Source: Devosia beringensis (GTDB lineage Bacteria; Pseudomonadota; Alphaproteobacteria; Rhizobiales; Devosiaceae). Taken from it: a stretch of DNA of 64,000 nucleotides. This document shows positions 1-8,469 of the stretch, piece after piece (within the stretch, counting starts at the first letter, position 1; every line of letters begins with the position of its first letter). The notes beneath the pieces are model-generated. The model had not been told where the DNA came from. It did no database searches and worked only from the letters and a program-made list of their open reading frames with translations. The position numbers and the translations under genes are program-made. The DNA is taken from NCBI RefSeq assembly GCF_014926585.1, contig NZ_CP045422.1, forward strand, positions 3,316,001 to 3,380,000, written 5' to 3'.

Positions 1-191
1 ATTGCGCCAAGCAGGGGAAACTGCCCGCCTGTTTGCCGCTTCTCTTAAATCGAGCAAGCATCCTCGAAGATAAAAGGAATTTTACGTCGTGCTCAACGAA
101 TGGCCGTCGAGCGCATTTGTTTACACTTCGCTCACATCGCCAAATTGGTGATCAGCTATATCAAACTGGTCGAGGATATGGTTGTCGACAT

Positions 192-1232
192 CTATGTCCA
201 AAGAAGGCGCTCTGACAGGGCACCGCTACCAATATGCCGTTCCAATACTTTGAGGCGTATGAGTTGTGAGTTGCGGAAGTCGGCGTCGGCGAACTGCATC
301 CGGTCCAGGCCGGCGACCAGTTGTTCGATCGACTGGGCTAAAGTGACCCGAGGTTGATGATCGGGCGCCAGTAGTGCGTATTTCCCAAAATCGACTTTGT
401 AGGAACGGCTGTCTGCCGGGGCGGTGGTGTCGATACTAACTTCAGTGCCAGGAACGGCTGCAGCAACGGCTTGCGCGAGATCGCGGACTTGGTAGTTCCG
501 GTCGTCTGATCCTGCATTGACGACCAGATTGCGACCGCCATTGGCCGGCTTGCGGTGGATGGCCCAATCTATCGCGAGCGCCATATCTGCGACGTCGATA
601 AGGGGACGCCATGGTGTGCCGTCGCTGAGCACTGTGATGCGCTTCTGGCTGATGGCACAGGCAACGAAGTCATTAAGCACTAGATCCAGCCGCAGGCGGT
701 CTGACATCCCGCAGGCCGTGGCAAAGCGCAGGCTGGTGATGGTCATGTCGGTGTCGAGGGCTTCCAATTCAATCTCGGTGCCGACTTTGGACTTGGCATA
801 AGCCGTTACCGGGTTGAGGGGATCGTTTTCCTTACGTGCAGGGCCCACCGCAACGCCGTAGACGCTGCAGCTCGACGCGAAGACGAAGTTGCTAACTCCG
901 GTCTTGGCAGCGGCTTGGGCGATCGACATAGTCGCCTTCTGATTGATCGCCTCGGTAACTTCAGCGTAGCGATTGCCCATTGGGTCATTTGAAATGGCGG
1001 CGAGTTCGACCACAGCGTCGTAGCCCTGAAGCATTTCTGGCAACATATCGCGGACATCGCCAAAGAACTGGTTATCGAGATTGCGCTCGGGCACCTGGGA
1101 GACGCCCGTCAGGCAATGGGCGAAAAACGCCGTATCGAAACCGTCGATCACGTAGTCCGGATGGGTTTTGCGCAGATGACGCACCACGATCGGACCGACA
1201 TATCCCATGTTACCTGCAATCAATATCCGCAT
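192..1232 (-). CDS. NAD-dependent epimerase/dehydratase (extended SDR)
   Basis: 346 residues, the usual size for extended short-chain dehydrogenases acting on nucleotide sugars. The N-terminus has the Rossmann glycine motif GNMGYVG (residues 7-13), and the catalytic Tyr/Lys pair is in YAKSK (Y145, K149) after an SSCSVYG strand. It is the last gene of a minus-strand run that includes a cytidylyltransferase and a 3,5-epimerase-like protein, so a CDP- or dTDP-activated sugar is the likely substrate. It does not look like a canonical CDP-glucose 4,6-dehydratase, and the exact reaction (4-epimerase, dehydratase or reductase) cannot be told from motifs. The gene starts 111 bp downstream of the FAD oxidoreductase gene. 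Confidence 0.85.
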   Translation of the reverse strand: MRILIAGNMGYVGPIVVRHLRKTHPDYVIDGFDTAFFAHCLTGVSQVPERNLDNQFFGDVRDMLPEMLQGYDAVVELAAISNDPMGNRYAEVTEAINQKATMSIAQAAAKTGVSNFVFASSCSVYGVAVGPARKENDPLNPVTAYAKSKVGTEIELEALDTDMTITSLRFATACGMSDRLRLDLVLNDFVACAISQKRITVLSDGTPWRPLIDVADMALAIDWAIHRKPANGGRNLVVNAGSDDRNYQVRDLAQAVAAAVPGTEVSIDTTAPADSRSYKVDFGKYALLAPDHQPRVTLAQSIEQLVAGLDRMQFADADFRNSQLIRLKVLERHIGSGALSERLLWT

Positions 1233-1343
1233 CGTCTACTCCGTGCCCCTTGGGCCTCTTGCTTGGTAGATGTTCGCATAATGGCGTGAGTTTCTCCGCA
1301 ACCTTATGAGAATACTGTTAATGACGGTCCTAGACCCGCACCA

Positions 1344-2441
1344 CTAATCTGTGGCCACCTTGTGCAAGACCAAGTCGGCAATGGCGAGGGAGGCGGTCAA
1401 ACCGGGGGACTCTATGCCGAAAAGGCACACGAGGCCGGGGGATCCATGGTCAGCAGGACCAAGAACGGCGAAGTCGGCGGCAGGTTCGCCGGGGCCAGAG
1501 AGCTTGGGACGAATACCGGCGAAAGCAGGTCGCAATTTGGTTGGATCGATGTCGGCCCATATCTGGCGAGCACCCGCAACGAATTTGGCGTGCCTGCTCG
1601 GATCGACGCGGTAGTCTATCTCGCTGATCCACTCCACATCTGGGCCGAAGCGGCTCCGGCCGGCGAGATCGAGGGTAAGATGTGTCCCAAGTCCACCTTG
1701 TTCGGGGATCGGGTAGATCAAGTGGTGGAATGGCAAGACGCTGGAATAACTGAAATAGACGCCGCGGGCGAGGTAGAGGGGCGGGACCGTCGCGGGGTCG
1801 AGCCCTTCTGTGTTGGCCGCAATATTCTGGGCGGCGAGGCCGCCGGAATTGATGACGATGTCTGCCGTGGCGGCTACTTCCGCGCTGCCGTCAACATAGA
1901 TGGCCCATTGGCCATTCTTGCGGACAACCCGGGTAACTTTGGTGTTGCAGACCAGCTGAGCGCCATGGGCTTCGGCATCGGCCAGCAAAGCCATCATAAA
2001 GGCGTGAGAGTCTATGATGCCCGTCGAGGGCGAAAGCAGAGCCTCTTCGCACCGCAGGGCCGGTTCGATTTTACGGACCTCGTTAGCGCTGAGCCGCACC
2101 AGATCGGTGACACCGGCGCCCAAAGCGCTGGCGAGAATGCCATCGAGCTTGGGCGACTGGCTAGCATCGGCCGCAAAAATCAGCTTCTTGCAGTTGCTAT
2201 GGGGCACATCACGGGTGGCGCAATAGGCGTAGAGCATTTCCTTGCCGACGACGCAGAGACGGGCCTTGAGGGAGCCTTGAGGATAGTAGATGCCAGCATG
2301 GATGACCTCGCTGTTGCGGGCGCTGGTCCAGGTGCCGAACGCGGGCTCGCCATCAAGGATGAACGTGTCGTGCCCGGCCATGGCCAGGGCGCGAGCCACG
2401 GCCAATCCGACGACGCCTGCGCCAATGACGATAGCGTTCAC
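1344..2441 (-). CDS. FAD-dependent oxidoreductase, LhgO-like (DAO fold)
   Basis: 365 residues with an N-terminal FAD dinucleotide motif GAGVVG (7-12) and the segment ARNSEVIHAGIYYP, typical of the L-2-hydroxyglutarate oxidase branch of the D-amino-acid-oxidase family. The C-terminus keeps the usual PAFAGIRPKLSGPG and FGIESPGLTASLAIA motifs. It starts 5 bp after the GT2 gene, so it is translated in the same operon. LhgO itself oxidises L-2-hydroxyglutarate; inside a sugar-nucleotide operon a relative could oxidise a hydroxy-acid or a sugar-acid intermediate. Family confidence is high, substrate confidence low. Confidence 0.8.
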   Translation of the reverse strand: MNAIVIGAGVVGLAVARALAMAGHDTFILDGEPAFGTWTSARNSEVIHAGIYYPQGSLKARLCVVGKEMLYAYCATRDVPHSNCKKLIFAADASQSPKLDGILASALGAGVTDLVRLSANEVRKIEPALRCEEALLSPSTGIIDSHAFMMALLADAEAHGAQLVCNTKVTRVVRKNGQWAIYVDGSAEVAATADIVINSGGLAAQNIAANTEGLDPATVPPLYLARGVYFSYSSVLPFHHLIYPIPEQGGLGTHLTLDLAGRSRFGPDVEWISEIDYRVDPSRHAKFVAGARQIWADIDPTKLRPAFAGIRPKLSGPGEPAADFAVLGPADHGSPGLVCLFGIESPGLTASLAIADLVLHKVATD

Positions 2442-2446
2442 TGCCC

Positions 2447-3490
2447 TCAGCCTCCCCGCTTGCGCAGCTTGAGTGTGCGTAGGAGGTCCATTGCGACCGA
2501 ACGGACACTGAACGGCAGGTTCATAGCGAGTTCATAGATGTGGAGCGTTGGGAATGTCGGCACCTCATTCTCATTCAGCACGGCCTTGGCCTCACCAAAG
2601 TCGTGGCGAACCGAACCGCGCTTGGTCTTGAGCAGGGCTAGCAGGCCATTGTCGATGGCGCGCTGGATGGAACGGCGGAAATAGCCATTGAACTGGGTCA
2701 CTCCATCGGCAATGGTGGCTCGCTCCTCCGGGACTTGGGCGCGCTCGCGCAAGGTGGCGAAGACTCTGTCCATGACACGCTTGAGCGCTAATGCTTCGTC
2801 GACAGCGACGCGGAAATCCGGGTCCAGTTTGCCGGAAATAGAGCCGCCATGGACGCGCAGTTTCACCAGCACATTCTCATCGCAGATCACGCTGCCCCCG
2901 AGCGCTGTGATGGCATAGAGCACCCGGTCGGAGTGTCGCATATTGAAGATATCCTTGCCCACCGCCTGCAGGGCGACGGTGCGGAAGGCGACGCCTGTAA
3001 GGTTGGTGCGGAATGTCTTGGCGTCGGGCTTGAACATTTGCACCATGAACTCGGCCGCCGTGCTTCGATAGGGGGTGAGCGCGTCTAGCCGCAAGGGTTG
3101 GCCTTCTTGTGTGATCAGCTGGTGGCGTGAGCGGATGAGGGCCGCATCGGGGTTGGCGGCAATGTGGCGCGCTACGCTTGCGATATAATCTGGCTCAAGC
3201 AGGTCATCGTCGCAGAGATAGACCATCCACTCTGTGCGCACACGAGTCTGGAAGTCGGCGACCTTTTCGAGCATGCCGAGGGCAGGATTGTTGTGGATGT
3301 ACCTGATCTTGGGCGAAGCGAAGGATTCGACAATTTTTCGGACAGAGTCATTCTCGGTGTCATCGTGAACGATCACCTCGAAATCCTGGTTGCTTTGAGC
3401 AAAGCAGGACGCTAGAGCGCCGCCGATATAGGCGGTGCGCCGATAGATCGGCATGCAGATGGTGATCAGCGGCGGGGCATTATCTCGCAT
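2447..3490 (-). CDS. Family 2 glycosyltransferase
   Basis: 347 residues. The N-terminal GT-A domain begins with LITICMPIYRRTAYI and has an HDD motif near residues 42-44 and a CDDD (DXD-type) motif near residues 95-98, which bind nucleotide-sugar and metal. No obvious membrane segments, so a cytoplasmic or peripheral inverting transferase that adds a sugar to a glycan under construction is likely. It lies between the RfbC-like gene (15 bp upstream) and the FAD oxidoreductase (5 bp downstream), consistent with one operon. Donor and acceptor are unknown. Confidence 0.87.
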   Translation of the reverse strand: MRDNAPPLITICMPIYRRTAYIGGALASCFAQSNQDFEVIVHDDTENDSVRKIVESFASPKIRYIHNNPALGMLEKVADFQTRVRTEWMVYLCDDDLLEPDYIASVARHIAANPDAALIRSRHQLITQEGQPLRLDALTPYRSTAAEFMVQMFKPDAKTFRTNLTGVAFRTVALQAVGKDIFNMRHSDRVLYAITALGGSVICDENVLVKLRVHGGSISGKLDPDFRVAVDEALALKRVMDRVFATLRERAQVPEERATIADGVTQFNGYFRRSIQRAIDNGLLALLKTKRGSVRHDFGEAKAVLNENEVPTFPTLHIYELAMNLPFSVRSVAMDLLRTLKLRKRGG

Positions 3491-3505
3491 GTGTCCTCGG
3501 AAAGC

Positions 3506-4051
3506 CTACATGACCGGCTCGGACGCAGCCAACAAGGGCCAGCTCCGATCCTTGTCCGAAATGGTACTGATCGGTGCCGGCCAGTGGAGGGCGAGGGCAG
3601 GGTCGTCATAACGCAACCCAATTTCGGCGCCGGGATGATATGGACTTGAGACGAGGTAGGAGACTTCGGCATCGTCCGACAAAGTCAGAAAGCCGTGTGC
3701 AAATCCGCGCGGCACAAACAATTCGCGAAAGTTGCGGGCGGTCAGTTCGAACCCTTCATGGCGCCGATACGTCGGAGAGTGAGGCCGCATGTCGATGATT
3801 ATGTCGTGGATGGCGCCCTTGACGCATCGTATGAACTTATCCTCACCGTAGGGTTCCAGCTGCAAATGCATGCCGCGCAAAGTACCCTTTTTGGCGGAGA
3901 TGGACATATTTTGCTGGACGAACGTGACGTCAATGCCGTGTGCCAGGAACTCGTCGCGACACATGGTGCGGGCAAACATTCCGCGGTCGTCAGCGCGTGG
4001 TTCGATGTCGATCAGCTTCGCGTCCTGCAGAGTGGTTTCATGAAAAATCAT
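3506..4051 (-). CDS. dTDP-4-dehydrorhamnose 3,5-epimerase family protein
   Basis: 181 residues, the standard RfbC cupin length. The strand KGTLRGMHLQ holds the expected catalytic His (H62), FAHGF (117-121) is the conserved turn, and Y132 in VSYLVSS matches the catalytic Tyr position. The C-terminal RYDDPALALHWP is the usual family ending. The stop codon abuts within one base the start region of the SAF-domain gene upstream in the transcript, showing tight coupling. Partnered with a cytidylyltransferase and not a thymidylyltransferase, it may epimerise a CDP-4-keto-sugar instead of dTDP-4-keto-6-deoxyglucose (inference). Confidence 0.85.
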   Translation of the reverse strand: MIFHETTLQDAKLIDIEPRADDRGMFARTMCRDEFLAHGIDVTFVQQNMSISAKKGTLRGMHLQLEPYGEDKFIRCVKGAIHDIIIDMRPHSPTYRRHEGFELTARNFRELFVPRGFAHGFLTLSDDAEVSYLVSSPYHPGAEIGLRYDDPALALHWPAPISTISDKDRSWPLLAASEPVM

Positions 4052-5368
4052 TTAAGCGAAAAACCGTTCCTGTTCGGCATACAGGGTGTCCACCAGGCGA
4101 CCCTCGGGAAAGATGACATCTGAACGCCGGAGAGGTGCGTCACGCTCAAGTGGGCGGACGACGCGGCAACCCACTGCCAGACCGATCGGCAGCAGATCTT
4201 CGTTGCGAATAACCTCGATATTCTCGCATTCGCCATAGACGTGGTAGCCGCCCAGCTCGACTATTTCGTCTCCCGGATTGAGTGGTATCTTTGCCATTGC
4301 GATGACGCCAACTTCCGGGCGGACTGGCGCTAGCACCGCATCATTGAACAATACGGCGCGGGCGATCGAATAGGGCATCTCGAAGCTGCACAGATGGTAG
4401 GGCGTGTAGAAGCAATAGTAGGGGCCGGTACCCATCTTGTAGAGGTTCAGGCGATGGGTTTGAATGGGATCGTCGGCAGTGCCAATAACAAATATACCGG
4501 GGCCAGGTCGGGCGCCTACGACGTAGTCGACCAACCCCGGACCACCAGCTGCCAGATGCGCGTCAAGATACGGTGCGAAGGCCGCGATCGTGTCTTCGAT
4601 TGGGACCAGTGGGGCGTAGGGATCGCCACCGGAGAAGTCGGGGCCCAGCATGCCGCGCTTGGCGACGCGCATGCCCGTGCCATTGGCCACAATGGCCTGT
4701 TCGAAGGAGACTTTGGTGCCATCCGCGAAGTTGGTAACCATCGCGGCCTTCTGGCCCCACTTTTTTGCATAGCCTTCTTGGGTGGTTGGGTTGCGGTATC
4801 GGTCGTGTAGACCCTTGATATTGCCGCACAGCACAGGTCTTACGCCCATGCCCTCAAGAAAGCGGTACATGTTCATCTCGACGCCGGGCTGGTCACCGTC
4901 CGAGAACGAATAAACCACGCCAGCCTTGTCTGCCTTTTGTTTCAGAATCGGGCCGACTGTGCCATCAGCTTCGGCATTCATGTGCACGATATGTTTGCCC
5001 GCCTCGATAGCGGCCAGCATGACCGCACTAGCATGCTCGATTGAGCCCGTGACTTCGCACAGCACATCGATGCCTTCGGCGCGCGCCATGGCAAAGGCGT
5101 CCTCGGTTACAACCGGAACGCCTTCGGCGATCGCGACCTCGATCTCGGACTGGCTATTGCACACCCGCGGCTCGCGACCAGCACTGCGATAAAGCTCCAA
5201 AGCAGGGTCGGCGCGGCGGCTCGCGATGACGCTGAGCTCCATGCCCGTGGTGAAGCTGAGCAACTGGCGAGCAACACCCGCAGCGATGAACCCTGCGCCG
5301 ACCATACCGATGCGGATCGGGCGGCCCTCGGCTTGGCGCTTCTTTAGGGCTGTATCGACGATTATCAT
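4052..5368 (-). CDS. NAD(P)-binding oxidoreductase with C-terminal SAF domain
   Basis: 438 residues. The N-terminal Rossmann part has RIGMVGAGFIAAGVA and, further on, a homoserine-dehydrogenase-like core (HIVHMNAEADGTVGPIL). The C-terminal part (from about residue 360) has PLNPGDEIVELGGYHVYG and LPIGLAVGCRVVRPLERD, which read as a SAF (antifreeze-like) domain. The family recurs in nucleotide-sugar clusters with RfbF and RfbC-like genes, but its reaction is not established to my knowledge. It abuts the RfbC-like gene and follows the cytidylyltransferase gene by 48 bp. An attractive candidate for an uncharacterised sugar-branching or oxidation step. Confidence 0.7.
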   Translation of the reverse strand: MIIVDTALKKRQAEGRPIRIGMVGAGFIAAGVARQLLSFTTGMELSVIASRRADPALELYRSAGREPRVCNSQSEIEVAIAEGVPVVTEDAFAMARAEGIDVLCEVTGSIEHASAVMLAAIEAGKHIVHMNAEADGTVGPILKQKADKAGVVYSFSDGDQPGVEMNMYRFLEGMGVRPVLCGNIKGLHDRYRNPTTQEGYAKKWGQKAAMVTNFADGTKVSFEQAIVANGTGMRVAKRGMLGPDFSGGDPYAPLVPIEDTIAAFAPYLDAHLAAGGPGLVDYVVGARPGPGIFVIGTADDPIQTHRLNLYKMGTGPYYCFYTPYHLCSFEMPYSIARAVLFNDAVLAPVRPEVGVIAMAKIPLNPGDEIVELGGYHVYGECENIEVIRNEDLLPIGLAVGCRVVRPLERDAPLRRSDVIFPEGRLVDTLYAEQERFFA

Positions 5369-5416
5369 GGCATCACCATTCCTAATTAAAAATTCCGCTG
5401 AATCCAGAACGCTTGA

Positions 5417-6193
5417 TCAGTCTGACCAGACTTTCCACGGAGCGCCCTTGGCCCAAGCGGCCTCGAGCACCTGGCGGTCCCGCAGCGAATCCATGCTCTG
5501 CCAGTAGCCGGCATGGTGGTAACTACGTAGCTTACCGCGATCGATCATGCGGTCCATGGGCTCTGCTTCCCAAGTCGTGGTGTCGCCATCAATCAGGTCA
5601 AACACCTCGGGCTCGCAAACGAAAAAACCGCCGTTGATGAGGCCGCCGTCAGCTGCGCCCTTCTCCCGGAAACCCTCGATGCGTGTCAGACTCAGATCAA
5701 GCTTAAGGGCTCCATAGCGGCCCGGCTGCGTCACAGCGGTCATAGTGCACCAGCCGTCGGACGCCTTGTGGGCGGCAATGAGCTTGGGGATGTCGACGTC
5801 GCTCAATCCATCGCCATAGGTGAGGCAAAAAGTTTCGCCATCAAGGTACTTGCGGGCCCTCTTGATGCGGCCGCCGGTCAGTGAATCGGCGCCAGTGTCA
5901 AGCACGGTAACGCGCCAGTCCTCGGTGCTGGCCTGAAGCCAATCAACGTGCCCGCTGCCCAGGTCGATAGTGAAATCGCTGCGACGGGAGCGCAGATTGA
6001 GAAAATACTCTCGGAGGAAATCGACCTTGTAGCCACCCAGGACGACGAAATCCTTGAGCCCGTAGTGGGCATACATCTTCATGATGTGCCACATGATCGG
6101 CATGCCGCCGATCTCGACCATGGGTTTGGGCCGGACCGCAGTTTCCTCGCTCAAGCGTGTGCCGTATCCTCCAGCAAGCAATGCAACTTTCAT
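5417..6193 (-). CDS. rfbF: Glucose-1-phosphate cytidylyltransferase
   Basis: 258 residues from the ATG at 6193, which has a GGAG ribosome site about 9 nt upstream. The frame stays open for 40 more codons upstream, but those residues are not family-like. The N-terminus MKVALLAGGYGTRLSEET is the nucleotidyltransferase signature (GGxGTRL), with RPKPMVEIGG following, and WHIMKMYAHYGLKDFV is typical of RfbF. It makes CDP-glucose from CTP and glucose-1-phosphate. The expected next enzyme, CDP-glucose 4,6-dehydratase (RfbG), is not recognisable nearby; the SDR at the operon end or a distant gene may supply that step. Confidence 0.9.
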   Translation of the reverse strand: MKVALLAGGYGTRLSEETAVRPKPMVEIGGMPIMWHIMKMYAHYGLKDFVVLGGYKVDFLREYFLNLRSRRSDFTIDLGSGHVDWLQASTEDWRVTVLDTGADSLTGGRIKRARKYLDGETFCLTYGDGLSDVDIPKLIAAHKASDGWCTMTAVTQPGRYGALKLDLSLTRIEGFREKGAADGGLINGGFFVCEPEVFDLIDGDTTTWEAEPMDRMIDRGKLRSYHHAGYWQSMDSLRDRQVLEAAWAKGAPWKVWSD

Positions 6194-6337
6194 CGCCCGA
6201 TCTCCATTAGCAGCTATGCTGCTTTGTGCATTTATACTTGCCCATAGAACTATCACAAAACATCGAAAATCGAACGGTGCAAATGGCGACGATGCAATCG
6301 AAGTTAATTTCAACGGTCCATTCGCATGGCGTGCCTG

Positions 6338-7015
6338 TTATCGGTGCAGGATTGGGTAGAACACGGGGTCCTCAAAGCTCTGAAAGTCGGCATCGGGCCC
6401 CTTGCCACGGAGCAGAAAGCCTGTACCCGCTCGCCGCGCGACGGCGCCGTCACGATCAGCACGGTCGCCTATCATGATCGCTTCGTCCGGTTCGTATCCC
6501 GTGCGTTGAAGTATAGCTTTAAGGCCTTTGGGATCGGGCTTCTGCACGGAGATGTCGGGATCGACGGCAGATACCACAATGTCGGCGGCCAGCCCCAAAG
6601 CTGCGAGCTTTTCTGTGGCACGATGATCAGACAAGATGCCAATCCGAATGTCGTTTTGGCGTAGCGCGTTGAATAGTTCAGCCGCGCCTGGGACACGATA
6701 CCGGGCGATGAAGGGCAGGGGGCGGCTGTTGAACCAATCGTCCAGTAAAGCACGGATGGCTGCTTGGCTGCGATTGCTGGCGGCCGCCACGTCGGCAATG
6801 AGGGCGGACTCAAAATCGACCTGTTCGGCTTCGGCCAAACTCTCGCGGCGGCGGCGCAACCGAGAGATCACCTGTACCAACCCGAGATCGAGCCGCGTCG
6901 CCGCGTGCCAGCCGACCATCGTCGCCATACGCAAACGCATAGGAGCCGGGTCATAGAGGGTTCCGTCTATGTCAAAGACTGCGATACGGCAGTTGTCCCA
7001 GGGAGATGAATTCAC
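6338..7015 (-). CDS. HAD-family hydrolase / phosphatase
   Basis: 225 residues with all HAD motifs: FDIDGTLYD (14-22, nucleophile and acid Asp), a Ser in GILSDHRA, Lys in VQKPDPKGL, and GDRADRDGAVA with the metal-binding Asp residues. The cap is helical (residues 25-95). Its start overlaps the end of the upstream membrane-protein gene by 4 bp (ATGA), so the two are translationally coupled. Given the UbiA-type gene on the other side of the divergent promoter, whose own HAD domain has lost its aspartates, this protein could supply the missing phosphatase (inference). Soluble, cytoplasmic. Confidence 0.87.
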   Translation of the reverse strand: MNSSPWDNCRIAVFDIDGTLYDPAPMRLRMATMVGWHAATRLDLGLVQVISRLRRRRESLAEAEQVDFESALIADVAAASNRSQAAIRALLDDWFNSRPLPFIARYRVPGAAELFNALRQNDIRIGILSDHRATEKLAALGLAADIVVSAVDPDISVQKPDPKGLKAILQRTGYEPDEAIMIGDRADRDGAVARRAGTGFLLRGKGPDADFQSFEDPVFYPILHR

Positions 7016-8313
7016 GGCAGGGGGAGGTCCGGGAGGGTGTCGCGCACGAAGGCCGCAGCCTGTAGGAACGCCTGGTAGTTATTGTATCCAGCAAGGACAA
7101 TCAGCGTTGTGATGACAATTCGCGCAACGTTGCGGAATTTGCCGAGGAAGCCGATCGCAGCAATGGTGAGCACATAAGGCGCTGTGTGCGCCAGGTAGAG
7201 GAAGGCGACGAAGCCGTAGACGGTATGGATAAAAATGAAGGCCGCGAGGATTATGGCGGAGGCAAATATCAACCGCCGTAGAGACACGTTGGCGTCGGTT
7301 GGCTTAAGCAAGGCCGCGACCGAAGAAATCGTGCCAGATACGAGGAGCAAGATCCAAAGCCCCAGTGCCAAAATGCCCGGCCAGTTGGACGGTACGAAAT
7401 CGTCGGCAGTCATGCGCGTGCCATTCAGCCAAGTGTCGATCGTGCCCACGACAACGGGGCTGAACAACAGCACGAAGGGCCGCAGTATCATCGAGGAAAC
7501 CTTGTAGTCTCCGATGAACTCGCCCTCTTTCCAGATATAGAAAACGTTGAAGAACAGTGATGCCTCGCCAAAGATGAAGTCCTGCAAGAGCGCGAGCGCC
7601 ATTGCCGTCACAAGGACGGCCACGGAGATCAGAACTGGGACCTTGATATCTGACCAGATAGTGCGAAAATCCGATAGCCACCGCTTGAGCAGCGCAATCG
7701 GATGATCGAGCAGACCGTATACAATTGCCGTTGCAAGCAGGCCTGCAAACCAATTTGTGATGGTCATCGAAAGAGATGCAAGGCTTGCAAGACCGAGACC
7801 AAGATATCCGAGCCGTGTCTGCGGGCGACCAGAAATCGTGGCGTGAAGGGCGATCAGCAGCGTCGTCCCACCAAAGGTGAACGTCTCCGGCACAGTGTAC
7901 CAGAACAGCATGGTTCCAGACACGAGAAACAACAGACAGATCAAGCTGCGGTCCAGTAAGCCCAGACCGATGCGGCCCAGCAACGTGAATAGCAGCACCA
8001 CCGCAAATCCCGCATTGGATGCCTGAACCACGCGGACGGCTGTCATGGCATCGCCGACGAAGAGTCGGGCCAACGATGTCAACGGCCAAGTGATAAGTGA
8101 GAAAAGCGGATGCTTGTATAGGGTCCAGTGATGGTATTCACGGATCGTCATGTTCATAGCGACGATCCGCGTGTCCGAATCGAACCAAACGTCCTGGGAT
8201 TGATCGGCCATTGAAAACAGACTTTGGTCGATCATGCCCGACAACACGAACGAAACCGCAACGGCTGCCGCAAAAAGCGCGGCCAAAACTATAGGGGAGA
8301 GACGCGTTGTCAA
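7012..8313 (-). CDS. Multi-pass membrane protein, possible GT-C glycosyltransferase
   Basis: 433 residues with roughly ten hydrophobic segments. The first is residues 7-29, followed by an external loop with an acidic DSD motif (45-47) and HHWTLYKHPLFSLITWPL. This architecture (one helix, then an aspartate-bearing periplasmic loop, then many helices) resembles GT-C enzymes that use polyprenyl-phosphate sugars, but no family signature is decisive. It is the first gene of the minus-strand operon, 156 bp from the divergent UbiA-type gene, and overlaps the HAD gene by 4 bp. Function is inferred from architecture and context only. Confidence 0.6.
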   Translation of the reverse strand: MTTRLSPIVLAALFAAAVAVSFVLSGMIDQSLFSMADQSQDVWFDSDTRIVAMNMTIREYHHWTLYKHPLFSLITWPLTSLARLFVGDAMTAVRVVQASNAGFAVVLLFTLLGRIGLGLLDRSLICLLFLVSGTMLFWYTVPETFTFGGTTLLIALHATISGRPQTRLGYLGLGLASLASLSMTITNWFAGLLATAIVYGLLDHPIALLKRWLSDFRTIWSDIKVPVLISVAVLVTAMALALLQDFIFGEASLFFNVFYIWKEGEFIGDYKVSSMILRPFVLLFSPVVVGTIDTWLNGTRMTADDFVPSNWPGILALGLWILLLVSGTISSVAALLKPTDANVSLRRLIFASAIILAAFIFIHTVYGFVAFLYLAHTAPYVLTIAAIGFLGKFRNVARIVITTLIVLAGYNNYQAFLQAAAFVRDTLPDLPLP

Positions 8314-8469
8314 AATGGACCTCTAGCCGTGATGGGAGTGTTCGTGTTTCTAAGGAGAGAAAGTACGATTAAGGTTACTTGCACTTCGGGCAGGATTGAT
8401 ATGTCAGATAACGCTACTTCTGTTCCCACGCCACCTACAAACAAGAGCTAAGTTAACCGGGGTGTTGGC

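Noticed and set aside
1362-2537. 391-codon plus-strand open frame opposite the FAD oxidoreductase
   Set aside because: The minus-strand protein has complete family motifs; the plus frame has none and runs over the boundary of two genes.
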